DNA of 32,456 nucleotides from SCRT01 sp036379455 (GTDB lineage Bacteria > Pseudomonadota > Gammaproteobacteria > Nevskiales > Nevskiaceae). Each line of letters starts with the position of its first letter. Within the stretch, counting starts at the first letter, position 1. The notes under the pieces were generated by a model. The model did no database searches. It saw only the letters and a list, made by a program, of their open reading frames with translations, and was not told the DNA's origin. The position numbers and the translations under genes are program-made. Positions 6,231-14,981 of the stretch are shown piece by piece. The stretch covers positions 1 to 32,456 of the forward strand of contig DASVGQ010000010.1 of assembly GCA_036379455.1 (NCBI GenBank), written 5' to 3'.

Positions 6231-7586
6231 GTGGATAGCGTCGAGTGGTCGATCCTCGGGTTTGTCATCGCCATCGCGGTGCTCGTGACCTTCCACGAGT
6301 ACGGCCATTTCTGGGTGGCCCGGCGGCTCGGCGTCAAGGTGCTGCGCTTCTCGGTCGGCTTCGGCAAGCCATTGTGGCGTCACGTCGGGCGCGACGGGGT
6401 GGAATACGCCATCGCGTGGATCCCGCTCGGCGGCTACGTCAAGATGGCCGACGAGCGCGAAGGCGAGGTGGCGGACGAGGACCTGCCGCGCGCCTTCAAC
6501 CGCCAGAAGCTGTGGAAGCGGGCGCTCATCGTCTTTGCCGGGCCGTTCTCCAACTTCATTCTCGCCATCGTCCTGTACTGGATCGTCGCGGTCGTCGGCG
6601 TGCCGGGACTGCAGCCGGTGATCGGCACGCCGCCGCCGGCGTCCATTGCGGCGCGCGCGGGCTTCGTCAACGGCGAGCGGGTGCTGTCCATCAACGGCGC
6701 TGCGGTGAGCAGTTGGCAGGACGTCCGCACCGCCATGCTGCGCCACGCGCTGAGCGAAGAGCCCATGAACCTGCGCGTCCGGCTTCCGAACGGTGGGACG
6801 CGCGACATCGTGATGCCGATGAAAGGCCTGAAGATCACGCCGAACACGCTGATCAGCGACATCGGGCTGGAGCCCTACCTGCCGCCGATCCCGCCTGTGT
6901 TGACGCAGATTGTCGCCGCCTCGCCCGCGCAGCGCGCGGGTTTTCGTGACGGCGACCGCCTCGTGTCCTACGACGGCACCGCGATCCACTCCTGGCAACA
7001 GTGGGTGGCCTACGTGCAGACCCACCCGGGCAACACGGTGCACGTGGTGGTCGAACGTGTGGGGAAGGACGTACCGCTTACGTTGACGATCGGCGACACC
7101 GACCGTGACGGCAGGAAGGTCGGGGTCATGGGCGCGGGCGTGACGCCGCCGGCCGACCTGTTCACCTCGATGCAGATGGTGGAGCGCAAGGGCGTGCTCG
7201 CCGCGGTTCCGGATGCGCTCGGACAGACCTGGGGCATGACGGTGGTGACACTGCAGTCCGTCTACCGGGTCGTCACCGGCAGTATTTCACCACGCAACCT
7301 CGGCGGGCCGATCGTCATCGCCAAGGTCGCCGGCGAGGCGGCACACGCGGGGATCACGGATTTCATGACCTTCCTCGCCTTCGTCAGCGTGAATCTGGGC
7401 GTGCTGAACCTGTTCCCGATTCCCGCCCTGGACGGCGGACACCTGCTGTACATGGGGATCGAGGCGGTCCGCGGCCGGCCGCTGTCGCAGCGCCTGCAGG
7501 AGATCGGCCTGCGTTTCGGCGTCTCGGCGCTGATGCTGCTGATGGTCTTCGTCGTCTACAACGACATCGTCAACCTGTTCGGTTGA
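6231..7586 (+). CDS. rseP: Intramembrane site-2 zinc metalloprotease RseP
   Basis: Inner-membrane protease that performs the second cut of anti-sigma factor RseA to release sigmaE, and also clears signal peptides. The HEYGH zinc motif lies in the first membrane helix. With the GTG at 6231 its residues are His22, Glu23 and His26, exactly the E. coli numbers, and the total is 451 residues against 450 in E. coli. That decides this start over the ATG at 6216. GGAG (6218-6221) sits 9 nt upstream. Two periplasmic PDZ domains follow (about 100-290, each with an A-A-R/Q-A-G-F-x-x-G-D/E-R type core). The C-terminal NLFPIPALDGGHLL supplies the third zinc ligand Asp. It stands alone here, without the common dxr, cdsA and bamA neighbours. 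Confidence 0.96.
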   Translation: MDSVEWSILGFVIAIAVLVTFHEYGHFWVARRLGVKVLRFSVGFGKPLWRHVGRDGVEYAIAWIPLGGYVKMADEREGEVADEDLPRAFNRQKLWKRALIVFAGPFSNFILAIVLYWIVAVVGVPGLQPVIGTPPPASIAARAGFVNGERVLSINGAAVSSWQDVRTAMLRHALSEEPMNLRVRLPNGGTRDIVMPMKGLKITPNTLISDIGLEPYLPPIPPVLTQIVAASPAQRAGFRDGDRLVSYDGTAIHSWQQWVAYVQTHPGNTVHVVVERVGKDVPLTLTIGDTDRDGRKVGVMGAGVTPPADLFTSMQMVERKGVLAAVPDALGQTWGMTVVTLQSVYRVVTGSISPRNLGGPIVIAKVAGEAAHAGITDFMTFLAFVSVNLGVLNLFPIPALDGGHLLYMGIEAVRGRPLSQRLQEIGLRFGVSALMLLMVFVVYNDIVNLFG

Positions 7587-7648
7587 ACGAAGCGGCGGCG
7601 CGCGCCTGCGGCGCCTGCTGCCGCATGGCGCGGCTACCGAAAGGAAGG

Positions 7649-9901
7649 TCAGCGCGCGGCAGTTGCCTTGCGCGCGCGCGTCGGCTTGGCGCCCGAGGAT
7701 GACGCGCGCGAGATGCCTGCGGCCTTGTTGAACAGCGCGACCACCTTTTGCCTGCGCGCCTGCTCTTCCTCCGAGAGATCCCCGCAGCGCGTCGCCAGCT
7801 CATCGATGGCGCCCACCGCCCACTGCGCATCGGCCGCCGACGCGTCACGCAGGAGCGCGGGAATGGCGGCGAGCGCCGCGTCCGGCTTGCGCTGGACGAG
7901 CAGCGCCTGGTTGCGCACCAGCTCGCGAAACGGCGCTTCTGCCGGGAGCGTGGCGCCGACCCGCGCGTGCAGGATGTGCCAGACGTGGCGAAAGTGCCTC
8001 CCGTCGAGCTCGCCGCGCGCCTGCAGGACGTAGAACAACGCCCGCAACACCGCTTCATACAGCCCGCCTTGTCCGATGCTGGCATCCAGCTCCGCAAGCT
8101 TGCGCTGCATGTACTGGCGATGCTCGGGAGATTCTCCGGGATGCGGTCGCGGCGCGTCGCGGCTGCCGCTGGCCTGACCGGCGAGCGCCTGGATGAACGG
8201 CGAGCCGTAGAAAGAACGGAAGGCCCAAGCCGTCGCATCGTCGCGCCAGTCGCGCCACGCGTCCAGCGCGCTGACGATGCTCTGCGACATCGCCGTCTGC
8301 GCCTGCCAGAACGGGTTGTCGGCGGCCACCGGCCGCCGGAACCGCCGCACGGTCTGCGCCGCTTCGGCGACCGGCGCAGCCAACGGCTGTGAGTCGGACC
8401 AGAGCTCGAAGCCGAGGCGCACCGGCTGCAGGACCTGCAGCCAGCGCGTGGTCGCGGCGTTCGTGCAGGCGCGCACCCACGGCTGCCAGGTGTTCCGGTA
8501 CCACGCGAGGTTGATGTCCGATACGCGCGCCGCCGCGTTGAAACGCCGCTCGGCCGCGGGGTCGCGGCGGATGATGTCCGCGACCTCCTTCACGTCGCTG
8601 TGGCGGATGGTCATCAGGTAGCGCCCGTCGATGAGCTCGCGCGCCGGCACGCCTTCGGGATGCTCCTCGATCTGCGCGTGATAGATGCCGGGCGGCAGCA
8701 GGTCGATGATGTCGATGTTGGCGGTGAACTCGCGGTGCTCCTTCCGTCCGACGCTGCCGGACACGAAGATCCCGAGGTGGCCGATGCGGTCGTGCGTGGC
8801 GAAGACGATGGTCTGGTCGTGGGCCGCGATGTCGTCATCGCCGCGGTACAGGTCCGTGATCCAGCCCAGCGCCTGCGGCGGTGGCGTGATGTTGTCGCCC
8901 CAGGAGCAGAACACGATGATCGGCGAGCGGATGTTGCGCAGGTCGATGCGGACCCCTTCCGAGGTGCTCAGCTCGGCGGTCGCGAGGCGGTTGCCGATGA
9001 ACAGGTTGTCGACGATGTACTGCATCTCCTCGCCACCGAGGAAGACATGCCCGCCCCAGTACTTCTCGAAGCCCAGATAGCGCGGGCCTTCGGTGTCGAC
9101 CTCCGAGTAGAGCTTGTACTGCTTGGCCCACAAGGTATTTGCGGGATTCAGGTTCTCGAAGTTCTGCACCAGCCAGGCGCCGTCGAAGCGTCCGCCGCCG
9201 ACATCGCTGGTGAGCGCCGTCAGCCAGCTGCCGCCGAGCATTCCACCCGTGTAGCGCATCGGGTTGTGGCCGGCCCAGTAGGACACCGGCGCGCCGGCGA
9301 CCATGATCGGCCCGAACAGCTCGGGCCATACGGCGGCCGTCATCAGCACCTGCCAGCCGGCCTGGCAGTTGCCGATCACCGCCGGCTTGCCCCAGCTCTG
9401 CGGGTGCGATTCGCCGACCTTGCGGACGAAGGCCGCCTCGGCGCGCATCACGTCCTCGACCGTCTGGCCGGGGACGGGCTCCGGCAGGAAGCCGACGAAG
9501 TAGCAGGGATGGCCCGCCTTGAGCGCGGCGCCCACCTCGCTGTCCGCCTTGAAGCCGCCGATGCCGGGCCCGTGTCCGGCGCGTGGGTCGACGATGATGA
9601 AGGGTCGCTTGGTGGGGTCGATCGGCGTGTCTGCTGACGGCAGGATGCGCACCAGCCCATAGTTCACGGGACGCGGCAGGTCGAGCCCGGACATCACGAG
9701 TTCAGCGGGGAAGTCCAGCACGTTCGGGATGGCCTCAGCGAGGTGCTCGCGGTACTGGTTGCCGCGCTGCCGACGCACGTCCGCATAGAGAATCGAGCGC
9801 TGCCACGCGTCGATCGCGTAGTCCGCCGCCGACTTCCACACGCTCCATGGCGAGAACGCAAAACGAGTCGATACGTGTGGTCCAACGGGCTGTTCATTCA
9901 T
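7649..9901 (-). CDS. DUF3141 protein, PHA-synthase-like alpha/beta hydrolase
   Basis: A 750-residue protein of the DUF3141 family, often annotated as related to poly(3-hydroxyalkanoate) synthases; its reaction is not established. The N-terminal ~400 residues form an alpha/beta hydrolase core. The nucleophile elbow is GNCQAGW with Cys179 instead of the usual Ser, as in PHA synthases. SWGDNITPP gives Asp336 and IGHLGIF gives His375; the order and spacing match the PHA synthase Cys-Asp-His triad. The C-terminal ~300 residues are helical with no known motif, ending in a Lys/Arg/Ala-rich tail. No signal peptide is visible. The ATG at 9901 is preceded by AGAGGA about 14 nt upstream, rather far. It is divergent from the FAH-family gene. 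No phaA, phaB, phasin or phaC is in the window. Confidence 0.85.
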   Translation of the reverse strand: MNEQPVGPHVSTRFAFSPWSVWKSAADYAIDAWQRSILYADVRRQRGNQYREHLAEAIPNVLDFPAELVMSGLDLPRPVNYGLVRILPSADTPIDPTKRPFIIVDPRAGHGPGIGGFKADSEVGAALKAGHPCYFVGFLPEPVPGQTVEDVMRAEAAFVRKVGESHPQSWGKPAVIGNCQAGWQVLMTAAVWPELFGPIMVAGAPVSYWAGHNPMRYTGGMLGGSWLTALTSDVGGGRFDGAWLVQNFENLNPANTLWAKQYKLYSEVDTEGPRYLGFEKYWGGHVFLGGEEMQYIVDNLFIGNRLATAELSTSEGVRIDLRNIRSPIIVFCSWGDNITPPPQALGWITDLYRGDDDIAAHDQTIVFATHDRIGHLGIFVSGSVGRKEHREFTANIDIIDLLPPGIYHAQIEEHPEGVPARELIDGRYLMTIRHSDVKEVADIIRRDPAAERRFNAAARVSDINLAWYRNTWQPWVRACTNAATTRWLQVLQPVRLGFELWSDSQPLAAPVAEAAQTVRRFRRPVAADNPFWQAQTAMSQSIVSALDAWRDWRDDATAWAFRSFYGSPFIQALAGQASGSRDAPRPHPGESPEHRQYMQRKLAELDASIGQGGLYEAVLRALFYVLQARGELDGRHFRHVWHILHARVGATLPAEAPFRELVRNQALLVQRKPDAALAAIPALLRDASAADAQWAVGAIDELATRCGDLSEEEQARRQKVVALFNKAAGISRASSSGAKPTRARKATAAR

Positions 9902-10003
9902 GGTGACGTACCGGTTCCTCTGCAGCGCAATCGCACTGGATACGGTACGCCCGGGGGCGAGGGGGCGTCGACCGGGACGCGTCGGTGCTACGGCGTGCCC
10001 GCC

Positions 10004-10031
10004 TTGCCGGGCGCGGGCGGCGAGGCACAAT
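10004..10031 (+). promoter_or_regulatory. Possible promoter of the FAH-family gene
   Basis: TTGCCG (10004-10009), a 16-nt spacer and CACAAT (10026-10031) lie in the 164-bp gap between the divergent DUF3141 and FAH genes. The -10 matches at four positions and the spacer is slightly short. Moderate evidence only. Confidence 0.35.
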
Positions 10032-10065
10032 AGCCGCACGCCCAAACCCATCGTGAGGTCTTCCC

Positions 10066-10905
10066 ATGCGCGTGTTCTCCCATCGACTGGCTGGCACGGT
10101 TCATCTGGGCACCTACCGCTCCGGCGTGCCGGTCGACCTCGGGCCCGGTGACCTGCGGCAGGCCTTGCGCGACGGACGCCTGTCCTCGCTCGGAAAGAGC
10201 GCAGGCGCGGCGCGCGCGCTCGAGGCGGAAAAGGTGGAGTACGCGCCGCTGCTGCCGGACCCGGGCAAGATCATCTGCGTCGGCCTGAATTACCGCGCGC
10301 ACCGTGCCGAGGCCCATCACACCGGCGAGGCCAAGTACCCCGACTTCTTCCTGCGCGTGGCGACCACCCTGACGGCGCACAACGGCGTCATCCTCCGGCC
10401 GCGGCTGTCGCAGGCGCTGGACTGGGAGGGCGAGCTCGTGGTGGTGATCGGCAAGCGCGCCAAGCACGTCGAGGCGTCGAAGGCGCTCGACGCCGTGGCG
10501 GGTTATTCGATCTTCAACGAAGCCTCGATCCGCGACTACCAGTTCCGCGCCTCGCAGTGGACGTGGGGCAAGAACTTCGACCGCACCGGCGCCTTCGGCC
10601 CCGACCTCGTCACGCCCGACGAGCTGCCGCGCAGCGTGCGTGAAGGCCTGCACATTGAGACGCGCCTCAACGGCAAGGTCATGCAGTCCGCGTCGACCGC
10701 CGATCTCATCTTCGACGTGCCGACGCTCATCGCCATGCTCAGCGAAGGCATGACGCTGGAGCCGGGGGATGTCATCGTCTCGGGCACCCCGAGCGGCGTC
10801 GGCTTCGCCCGCAAACCGCCGATCTTCATGGCGGCCGGCGACAAGGTCGAAGTAGAAATCGAAGGCGTCGGCGTGCTGCACAGCCGTGTCGAGGACGAGG
10901 CCTGA
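10066..10905 (+). CDS. Fumarylacetoacetate hydrolase (FAH) family protein
   Basis: A cytoplasmic, metal-dependent enzyme of the FAH superfamily, which hydrolyses or decarboxylates acylpyruvates and similar 2-oxo acids, often in aromatic degradation. The 279 residues have a variable N-terminal part (1-60) and a core with CVGLNYRAHRAE (71-82), YPDFFLR (91-97), the metal ligands in DWEGELVVVIGK (Glu121, Glu123) and NEASIRDYQ (Asp157), then WTWGKNFDRTGAFGP and VSGTPSGVGFAR. The specific substrate cannot be read from sequence. FAHD1-like oxaloacetate decarboxylase, acylpyruvase and 2-hydroxyhepta-2,4-diene-1,7-dioate isomerase are all possible. GAGG lies about 10 nt before the ATG. No aromatic degradation genes are adjacent. 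Confidence 0.9.
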   Translation: MRVFSHRLAGTVHLGTYRSGVPVDLGPGDLRQALRDGRLSSLGKSAGAARALEAEKVEYAPLLPDPGKIICVGLNYRAHRAEAHHTGEAKYPDFFLRVATTLTAHNGVILRPRLSQALDWEGELVVVIGKRAKHVEASKALDAVAGYSIFNEASIRDYQFRASQWTWGKNFDRTGAFGPDLVTPDELPRSVREGLHIETRLNGKVMQSASTADLIFDVPTLIAMLSEGMTLEPGDVIVSGTPSGVGFARKPPIFMAAGDKVEVEIEGVGVLHSRVEDEA

Positions 10906-10926
10906 CACGCCGTTCTGCCGCGCGCA

Positions 10927-10943
10927 CGCCGCGTCGTGCGGCG
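10927..10943. terminator. Hairpin between convergent FAH and MFS genes
   Basis: CGCCGC, the loop GTCGT and GCGGCG form a perfect 6-bp stem in the 59-bp gap between convergent genes. No T-run follows, so intrinsic termination is uncertain. Confidence 0.25.
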
Positions 10944-10964
10944 CGGGCGCGATTGAGTAGAGGA

Positions 10965-12164
10965 TCAGGGCGCGGCGGCGGGGTGTCGGCGAACGAGCAT
11001 TCGTCCGGGCAGCGCGAGGACGACGGCGAGAACGAGCGCTGCGCCGCCCAGTGCGAGAATCGTGCCGCCGCGCTCCATGGTGTTGGCGCCGAACATGAGC
11101 GACAGGATCGTCGGGCTGGAGAAGCCGACGTAGGCCACGATGTAGAACATGGACAGCAACGCGCCGCGCCCGTCCACCGGCGCCAGCCGGTCGGAGACGA
11201 TGACTCCGGCGGTGATCGCCAGGCCGCTGCCGATGCCGATGGCCACCGACGCCGGCAGGATCCACGGCCATCCTCCCGGCTGTACGACGAGCCAGCCGAG
11301 CCCGCAGCCGAGCGCGCCGCACAGGCCCGCGAGCCAGCCGGAGGTTGCGGGGCCGAGCAGCCGCGCCCAGCGCGTGGCCACGGTCGCCATGCCGAGCACC
11401 AGCAGCAGGCTAACGCCCTGGATGAAGTACACCTGCCGGAATCCGGCGTGGTCGAGCTGGATCGGGAAGGCGATCATCGCCAGCATCACGAACGTGTAGA
11501 CCAGCAGCGCGCAGGGCGCGAGATACACGAGGAAGCCCCACCCGGTGCCGTGCGGCAGGCCGATGCGGACGCCTCCGCGTCCGCGCGCCGTGAGCGACTC
11601 CGGCAGCCGCAGGCTGATGAACGTGGTGCCCAGCACCATGGCGAGCGCGACCAGCAGCGTGAGGACGCGCACGGCGGGCAGCCACTGCACCAGCACACCG
11701 CCGACGAAGGGGCCGACGCCGAAGCCGAAGGCCATGCTGGCGGTGGCCCGCATGGCCGCCTCGCCTGCATGGGCGGTGCCCGCGAGCTCGCGCAGCCAGA
11801 CGGTTCCGACCGCATAGACCGCGCCGCCTGCCAGGCCCTGCAACAGGCGGCCGAGCAGGATCAGCGGCGGGCCCCAGCGGCTGGCGGCCAGCAGCGCGAT
11901 CACCGCGACGACCAGCACCGCGGCCGACGGCGCGAACAGGCGCTTGCGTCCGAAGCGATCCGAAAGCGTTCCGACGAACACCAGCGCGATGGCCAGCCCC
12001 ACCGCGTAGGCCGTGAAGAACAGCGTCAGGATCGTTGTCGACAGGTGGTCCGCCACCGCGTAGTAGACGAGCACGGGGGAGACGGTGTTGGCCGCGTACC
12101 CCGCGCCGAACAGCGCCAGGCACAGGGCGCCCTGTTGTCCCGGCGTCCCCCGCGCGTCGTTCAT
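10965..12164 (-). CDS. Major facilitator superfamily transporter
   Basis: A 399-residue inner-membrane transporter with about 12 predicted membrane helices in two six-helix halves. The loop between helices 2 and 3 carries the MFS signature GTLSDRFGRKRLF (residues 65-77), typical of drug and metabolite exporters. The second half has WARLLGPATSG at the corresponding loop. The substrate cannot be deduced; sugar, drug and metabolite efflux are all possible. I chose the ATG at 12164; a TTG at 12245 would add 27 Ser/Arg/Pro-rich residues. An extended -10-like TGCTAGCCT reads toward the gene just upstream of that TTG and would give an ~80-nt leader to the ATG. The neighbours are unrelated, so it is probably transcribed alone. 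Confidence 0.85.
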   Translation of the reverse strand: MNDARGTPGQQGALCLALFGAGYAANTVSPVLVYYAVADHLSTTILTLFFTAYAVGLAIALVFVGTLSDRFGRKRLFAPSAAVLVVAVIALLAASRWGPPLILLGRLLQGLAGGAVYAVGTVWLRELAGTAHAGEAAMRATASMAFGFGVGPFVGGVLVQWLPAVRVLTLLVALAMVLGTTFISLRLPESLTARGRGGVRIGLPHGTGWGFLVYLAPCALLVYTFVMLAMIAFPIQLDHAGFRQVYFIQGVSLLLVLGMATVATRWARLLGPATSGWLAGLCGALGCGLGWLVVQPGGWPWILPASVAIGIGSGLAITAGVIVSDRLAPVDGRGALLSMFYIVAYVGFSSPTILSLMFGANTMERGGTILALGGAALVLAVVLALPGRMLVRRHPAAAP

Positions 12165-12312
12165 CGGCGCGGGCTTTCTGGTCGCCGCGGGCGACCGTGC
12201 GCGCCGTCGGGCAACCGATGTCGAGGTGGATTCGGGTGGAGACAAGGCGCGCCGAGGCTAGCACCGCTCGGCGTTCCGCATCAGGCGGCGTATCGCGGAC
12301 GCAGGTCGCCGA

Positions 12313-13479
12313 TCAAGGCGATGCGTAGTCGCCGTTGGCGGCAGGGGACGTCACGGGCGCAGCGTCGATCGCGTTGCTTCCGCCCTCGTCGGCGTTGTCG
12401 TCCGACGGAGGGACCGCGGCTCCCGGCGCCTCCATCTGCACGCGGGTGCGCGGCAGGCAGTCGGGATATTCGCGCTGCAGGAAGGTCATCAACGCTTCGC
12501 GGACGTCGCAGCGGATATTCCACAGGTCGCCGGAATTGGCCGCGCTGACGAGCGCCCGCAGCTGCACCACGCGCTCCTGCAGCTGCGTGACCTGCAGCCC
12601 CCAGTACTGGCCGTCCCACGTCTTGTCGGTCTTCAGGAAGCGCTGCAGCTCGTCGCGCAGCGCCTGCACCGGCACGGTGTAATCGGCATAGACGTAGATC
12701 GTTCCCATCAGGTTGGCGGTGGTGCGGGTCCAGTTCGTGTACGAGTTCTGGATGAAGTAGGAGATCGGCACGATCAAGCGGCGCAGATCCCAGATCCGCA
12801 CCACGACGTAGGTGGCGTTGATCTCCTCGATATTGCCCCACTCCCCTTCGACGACGACTACGTCCTCGATGCGGATCGGCTGTGCCAGCGCGATCTGGAT
12901 GCCGGCGAAGAGGTTGGCAAACACCGGGCGCGCGGCAAGGCCGAGGATCAGGCCGGCGGCGCCGGCGGAGGCGAACAGCGTCGCGCCGAGCGCGCGGACT
13001 TCCGGGAACGTGATCAGCATGGTCCCCGCCGCGAGGATGCCGATCAGGATCGCCGAGATGCGGCGCAGCACCTTGAACTGGGTTTCGATCTTGCGCGCGC
13101 GGACGTCCCCGGATACGTCCGCCGGATGGCGTTCGACCATGATCTCGCCGGCCGCGTTGATCGATCGGACGACGATCCACGCCGCGACCGCAACGAGTGC
13201 GATGACGAGGCCGTGCGTCAGCGGCGCCCGCAGCGACACGCCGGTGACCGTCGTCTGGGCCGCGGCGATGACGCCGCACAGCGGCAGCCCGATCGCGAAC
13301 GGTGCGCGGAGATTCCTCACCATGGCGCGATCGACGACCTCGAGCGGCCCGCGCGCGATGCGTGCCAGCGCGAAGAACGCCAGCCACCAGACCAGCCCGC
13401 CGATGAGCGCCGCCGCCAGCAGCGTCACGAGCGTGGTCAACCAGAAAGGGCCGGGCATCGTGAAATCCGCTGGGTACAT
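12313..13479 (-). CDS. MscS-family mechanosensitive ion channel
   Basis: An inner-membrane channel that opens under membrane tension to release solutes after osmotic downshock. The 388-residue protein has four to five hydrophobic segments (about 11-40, 60-80, 88-104, 140-158, and the pore-lining helix 165-185). The pore helix is Gly/Ala-rich (SAGAAGLILGLAARPVFANLFAG). The conserved beta domain follows (IEDVVVVEGEWGNIEEI, IWDLRRLIVPISYFI). The C-terminus (about 355-388) is Asp/Ala/Pro-rich and likely unstructured. This is larger than E. coli MscS (286) and closer to YbdG/YnaI-type channels. The ATG at 13479 has GGAGG 7 nt upstream; the frame extends to 13566 without a better start. Confidence 0.92.
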   Translation of the reverse strand: MYPADFTMPGPFWLTTLVTLLAAALIGGLVWWLAFFALARIARGPLEVVDRAMVRNLRAPFAIGLPLCGVIAAAQTTVTGVSLRAPLTHGLVIALVAVAAWIVVRSINAAGEIMVERHPADVSGDVRARKIETQFKVLRRISAILIGILAAGTMLITFPEVRALGATLFASAGAAGLILGLAARPVFANLFAGIQIALAQPIRIEDVVVVEGEWGNIEEINATYVVVRIWDLRRLIVPISYFIQNSYTNWTRTTANLMGTIYVYADYTVPVQALRDELQRFLKTDKTWDGQYWGLQVTQLQERVVQLRALVSAANSGDLWNIRCDVREALMTFLQREYPDCLPRTRVQMEAPGAAVPPSDDNADEGGSNAIDAAPVTSPAANGDYASP

Positions 13480-13822
13480 CGCGAATCCTCCGCGAGTGGA
13501 TCTGGATGGCGCAGGCAGCGTCCCGTATGCGGCTGGTACATAGCCGGGCGCTGACGCGCAATGCATCTTTGGGACCGGCGGCGTTCAACGCGGGTTCCGG
13601 CGCGTTCGATGCGAACGCCGCTGGCAAGACGGTGCCGCAGCGGATCGGCGCGGCATCGCCGAACCGGGAAGAGGCGCGTCCACCCGCTTGCGCCGCCGTC
13701 ACGCACCGGCGATTGCGGTCCCGTTGGACACGTCCACGCTGCTGCCATGCGCGTCCGTCGCTCATCCGACGAGCGGGCAAGGGCCTCGGGATGCGCCGGA
13801 CGACCGTGCTAGCGTGCGCGGC
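13480..13822. other. 343-bp divergent region between mscS-like gene and corA
   Basis: No gene is supported here; promoters for both divergent genes are expected. The only candidate I see is an extended -10-like TGCTAGCGT ending 7 nt before the corA ATG, without a recognisable -35. If real, corA would be transcribed from its own ATG. Confidence 0.35.
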
Positions 13823-14947
13823 ATGGCAGAGGACCACCCCGAAGCGGAAAAGCGGTACCGCAGGTCCCGGGTGCGCGTCGGCCGCTTCCGTATCGGCGCG
13901 CCGCCCGGGTTGCAGGCGACTCCGGTCGTCGACGAAGGCGCGGCAGCGGCGCCGGCGCGGCTGTCGTTCATGCGCTACGCCGCGGGTGGCGATGTGGACG
14001 AGATCCGGGCGGCTTCGCCCGTGCAGTGCGTCGCGCCCGGGAAGGACAGCGGAGACGTCACCTGGGTGCACGTGCAGGGTCCGCCCACCGGTGCCCAGCT
14101 GCAGGCGCTGGGCCAGGCCTTCGGCCTGCACCCTCTGGCGCTCGAGGACGTCCTGAACCGCGAGACGCGGCCCAAGCTCGAGGCATATGAGACGCAGCAG
14201 TTCGTAGTGGTGGACCTCGTGCACCGCGCCGCGGACGGCGAGCTCTGCGCCGACCAGGTCAGTTTCTTTCTCGGCAGCAATTTTGTCGTCAGCGTCAACG
14301 AAGGCCCGGAAGACGTGTTCGAACCGGTGCGCGCACGCATCCGCAGCATGACGCCCATCCGGTCACGTGGCGCCGACTATCTGCTGTATGCGCTGCTCGA
14401 CGTCGTCGTCGACCGGGGCTTCCCGCTGCTCGAGGCGCTCGGCGATCGGCTGGAAGCGCTGGAGGATGACGTGCTCGACCATCCCGACCGCGAGTCGCGC
14501 AACGGCATCCACTACGCCAAACGCGAGCTGGTGCTGATGCGTCGCTCGTGGTGGCCGCAGCGCGAGGTGCTGGCGCGCCTGATGCGCGACGATCAGCGTC
14601 TGCTCGACGATGCCACGCGCCCCTATCTGCGCGACTGCTACGACCACTGCGTCATCATCATCGATTTCGTCGAGACCTATCGCGAGATGGCCTCGAGCCT
14701 GCTCGACACCTACATGTCGAGCCTGAACCAGCGCATGAACGACATCATGAAGGCGCTGACGATCATCGCCACGATCTTTCTGCCGCTGATGTTTCTCACC
14801 GGCCTGTACGGCATGAACTTCAACACGCAGAGCCCGTGGAACATGCCCGAGCTCCATTGGCGCTTCGGCTATTTCTACGCGCTCGGCGTGATGCTCGCAG
14901 TGGCCGTGGGCATGATCCTGTGGTTCCGGCACCACCGCTGGTTCTAG
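13823..14947 (+). CDS. corA: CorA-type magnesium/cobalt channel
   Basis: Pentameric inner-membrane channel for Mg2+ uptake. The 374-residue protein has a large N-terminal cytoplasmic domain (about 1-310) with the alpha/beta region (VTWVHVQGP, HPLALEDVLNRETRPKLEAYE) and long helices. Two C-terminal membrane helices follow. The first ends in the signature YGMNF (GMN at residues 330-332), and the second (about 350-368) leads to the basic tail RHHRWF. The N-terminal ~25 residues are Arg-rich and variable. The ATG at 13823 has no Shine-Dalgarno sequence; an upstream TAGCGT at 7 nt would fit a leaderless transcript. It is convergent with the WS/DGAT gene, with a 34-bp gap. Confidence 0.93.
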   Translation: MAEDHPEAEKRYRRSRVRVGRFRIGAPPGLQATPVVDEGAAAAPARLSFMRYAAGGDVDEIRAASPVQCVAPGKDSGDVTWVHVQGPPTGAQLQALGQAFGLHPLALEDVLNRETRPKLEAYETQQFVVVDLVHRAADGELCADQVSFFLGSNFVVSVNEGPEDVFEPVRARIRSMTPIRSRGADYLLYALLDVVVDRGFPLLEALGDRLEALEDDVLDHPDRESRNGIHYAKRELVLMRRSWWPQREVLARLMRDDQRLLDDATRPYLRDCYDHCVIIIDFVETYREMASSLLDTYMSSLNQRMNDIMKALTIIATIFLPLMFLTGLYGMNFNTQSPWNMPELHWRFGYFYALGVMLAVAVGMILWFRHHRWF

Positions 14948-14981
14948 CCGCGCGGACTAGTCGCGCAGACGGCGACGCACG

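Noticed and set aside
7649..9901. True PHA synthase (phaC)
   Set aside because: The triad geometry is similar, but the lipase-box context GNCQAGW, the protein length and the C-terminal region fit DUF3141, and no other pha gene is nearby.
10953..12548. Long plus-strand open frame opposite the MFS gene
   Set aside because: It is antisense to a clear membrane transporter and rich in Arg, Gln, His and Gly, as expected from the complement of GC-rich codons; no motif is seen.
12281..14224. Long minus-strand frame over the mscS-like gene and the corA start
   Set aside because: It is an out-of-frame shadow of the MscS gene, with Arg/Ala-rich low-complexity translation.
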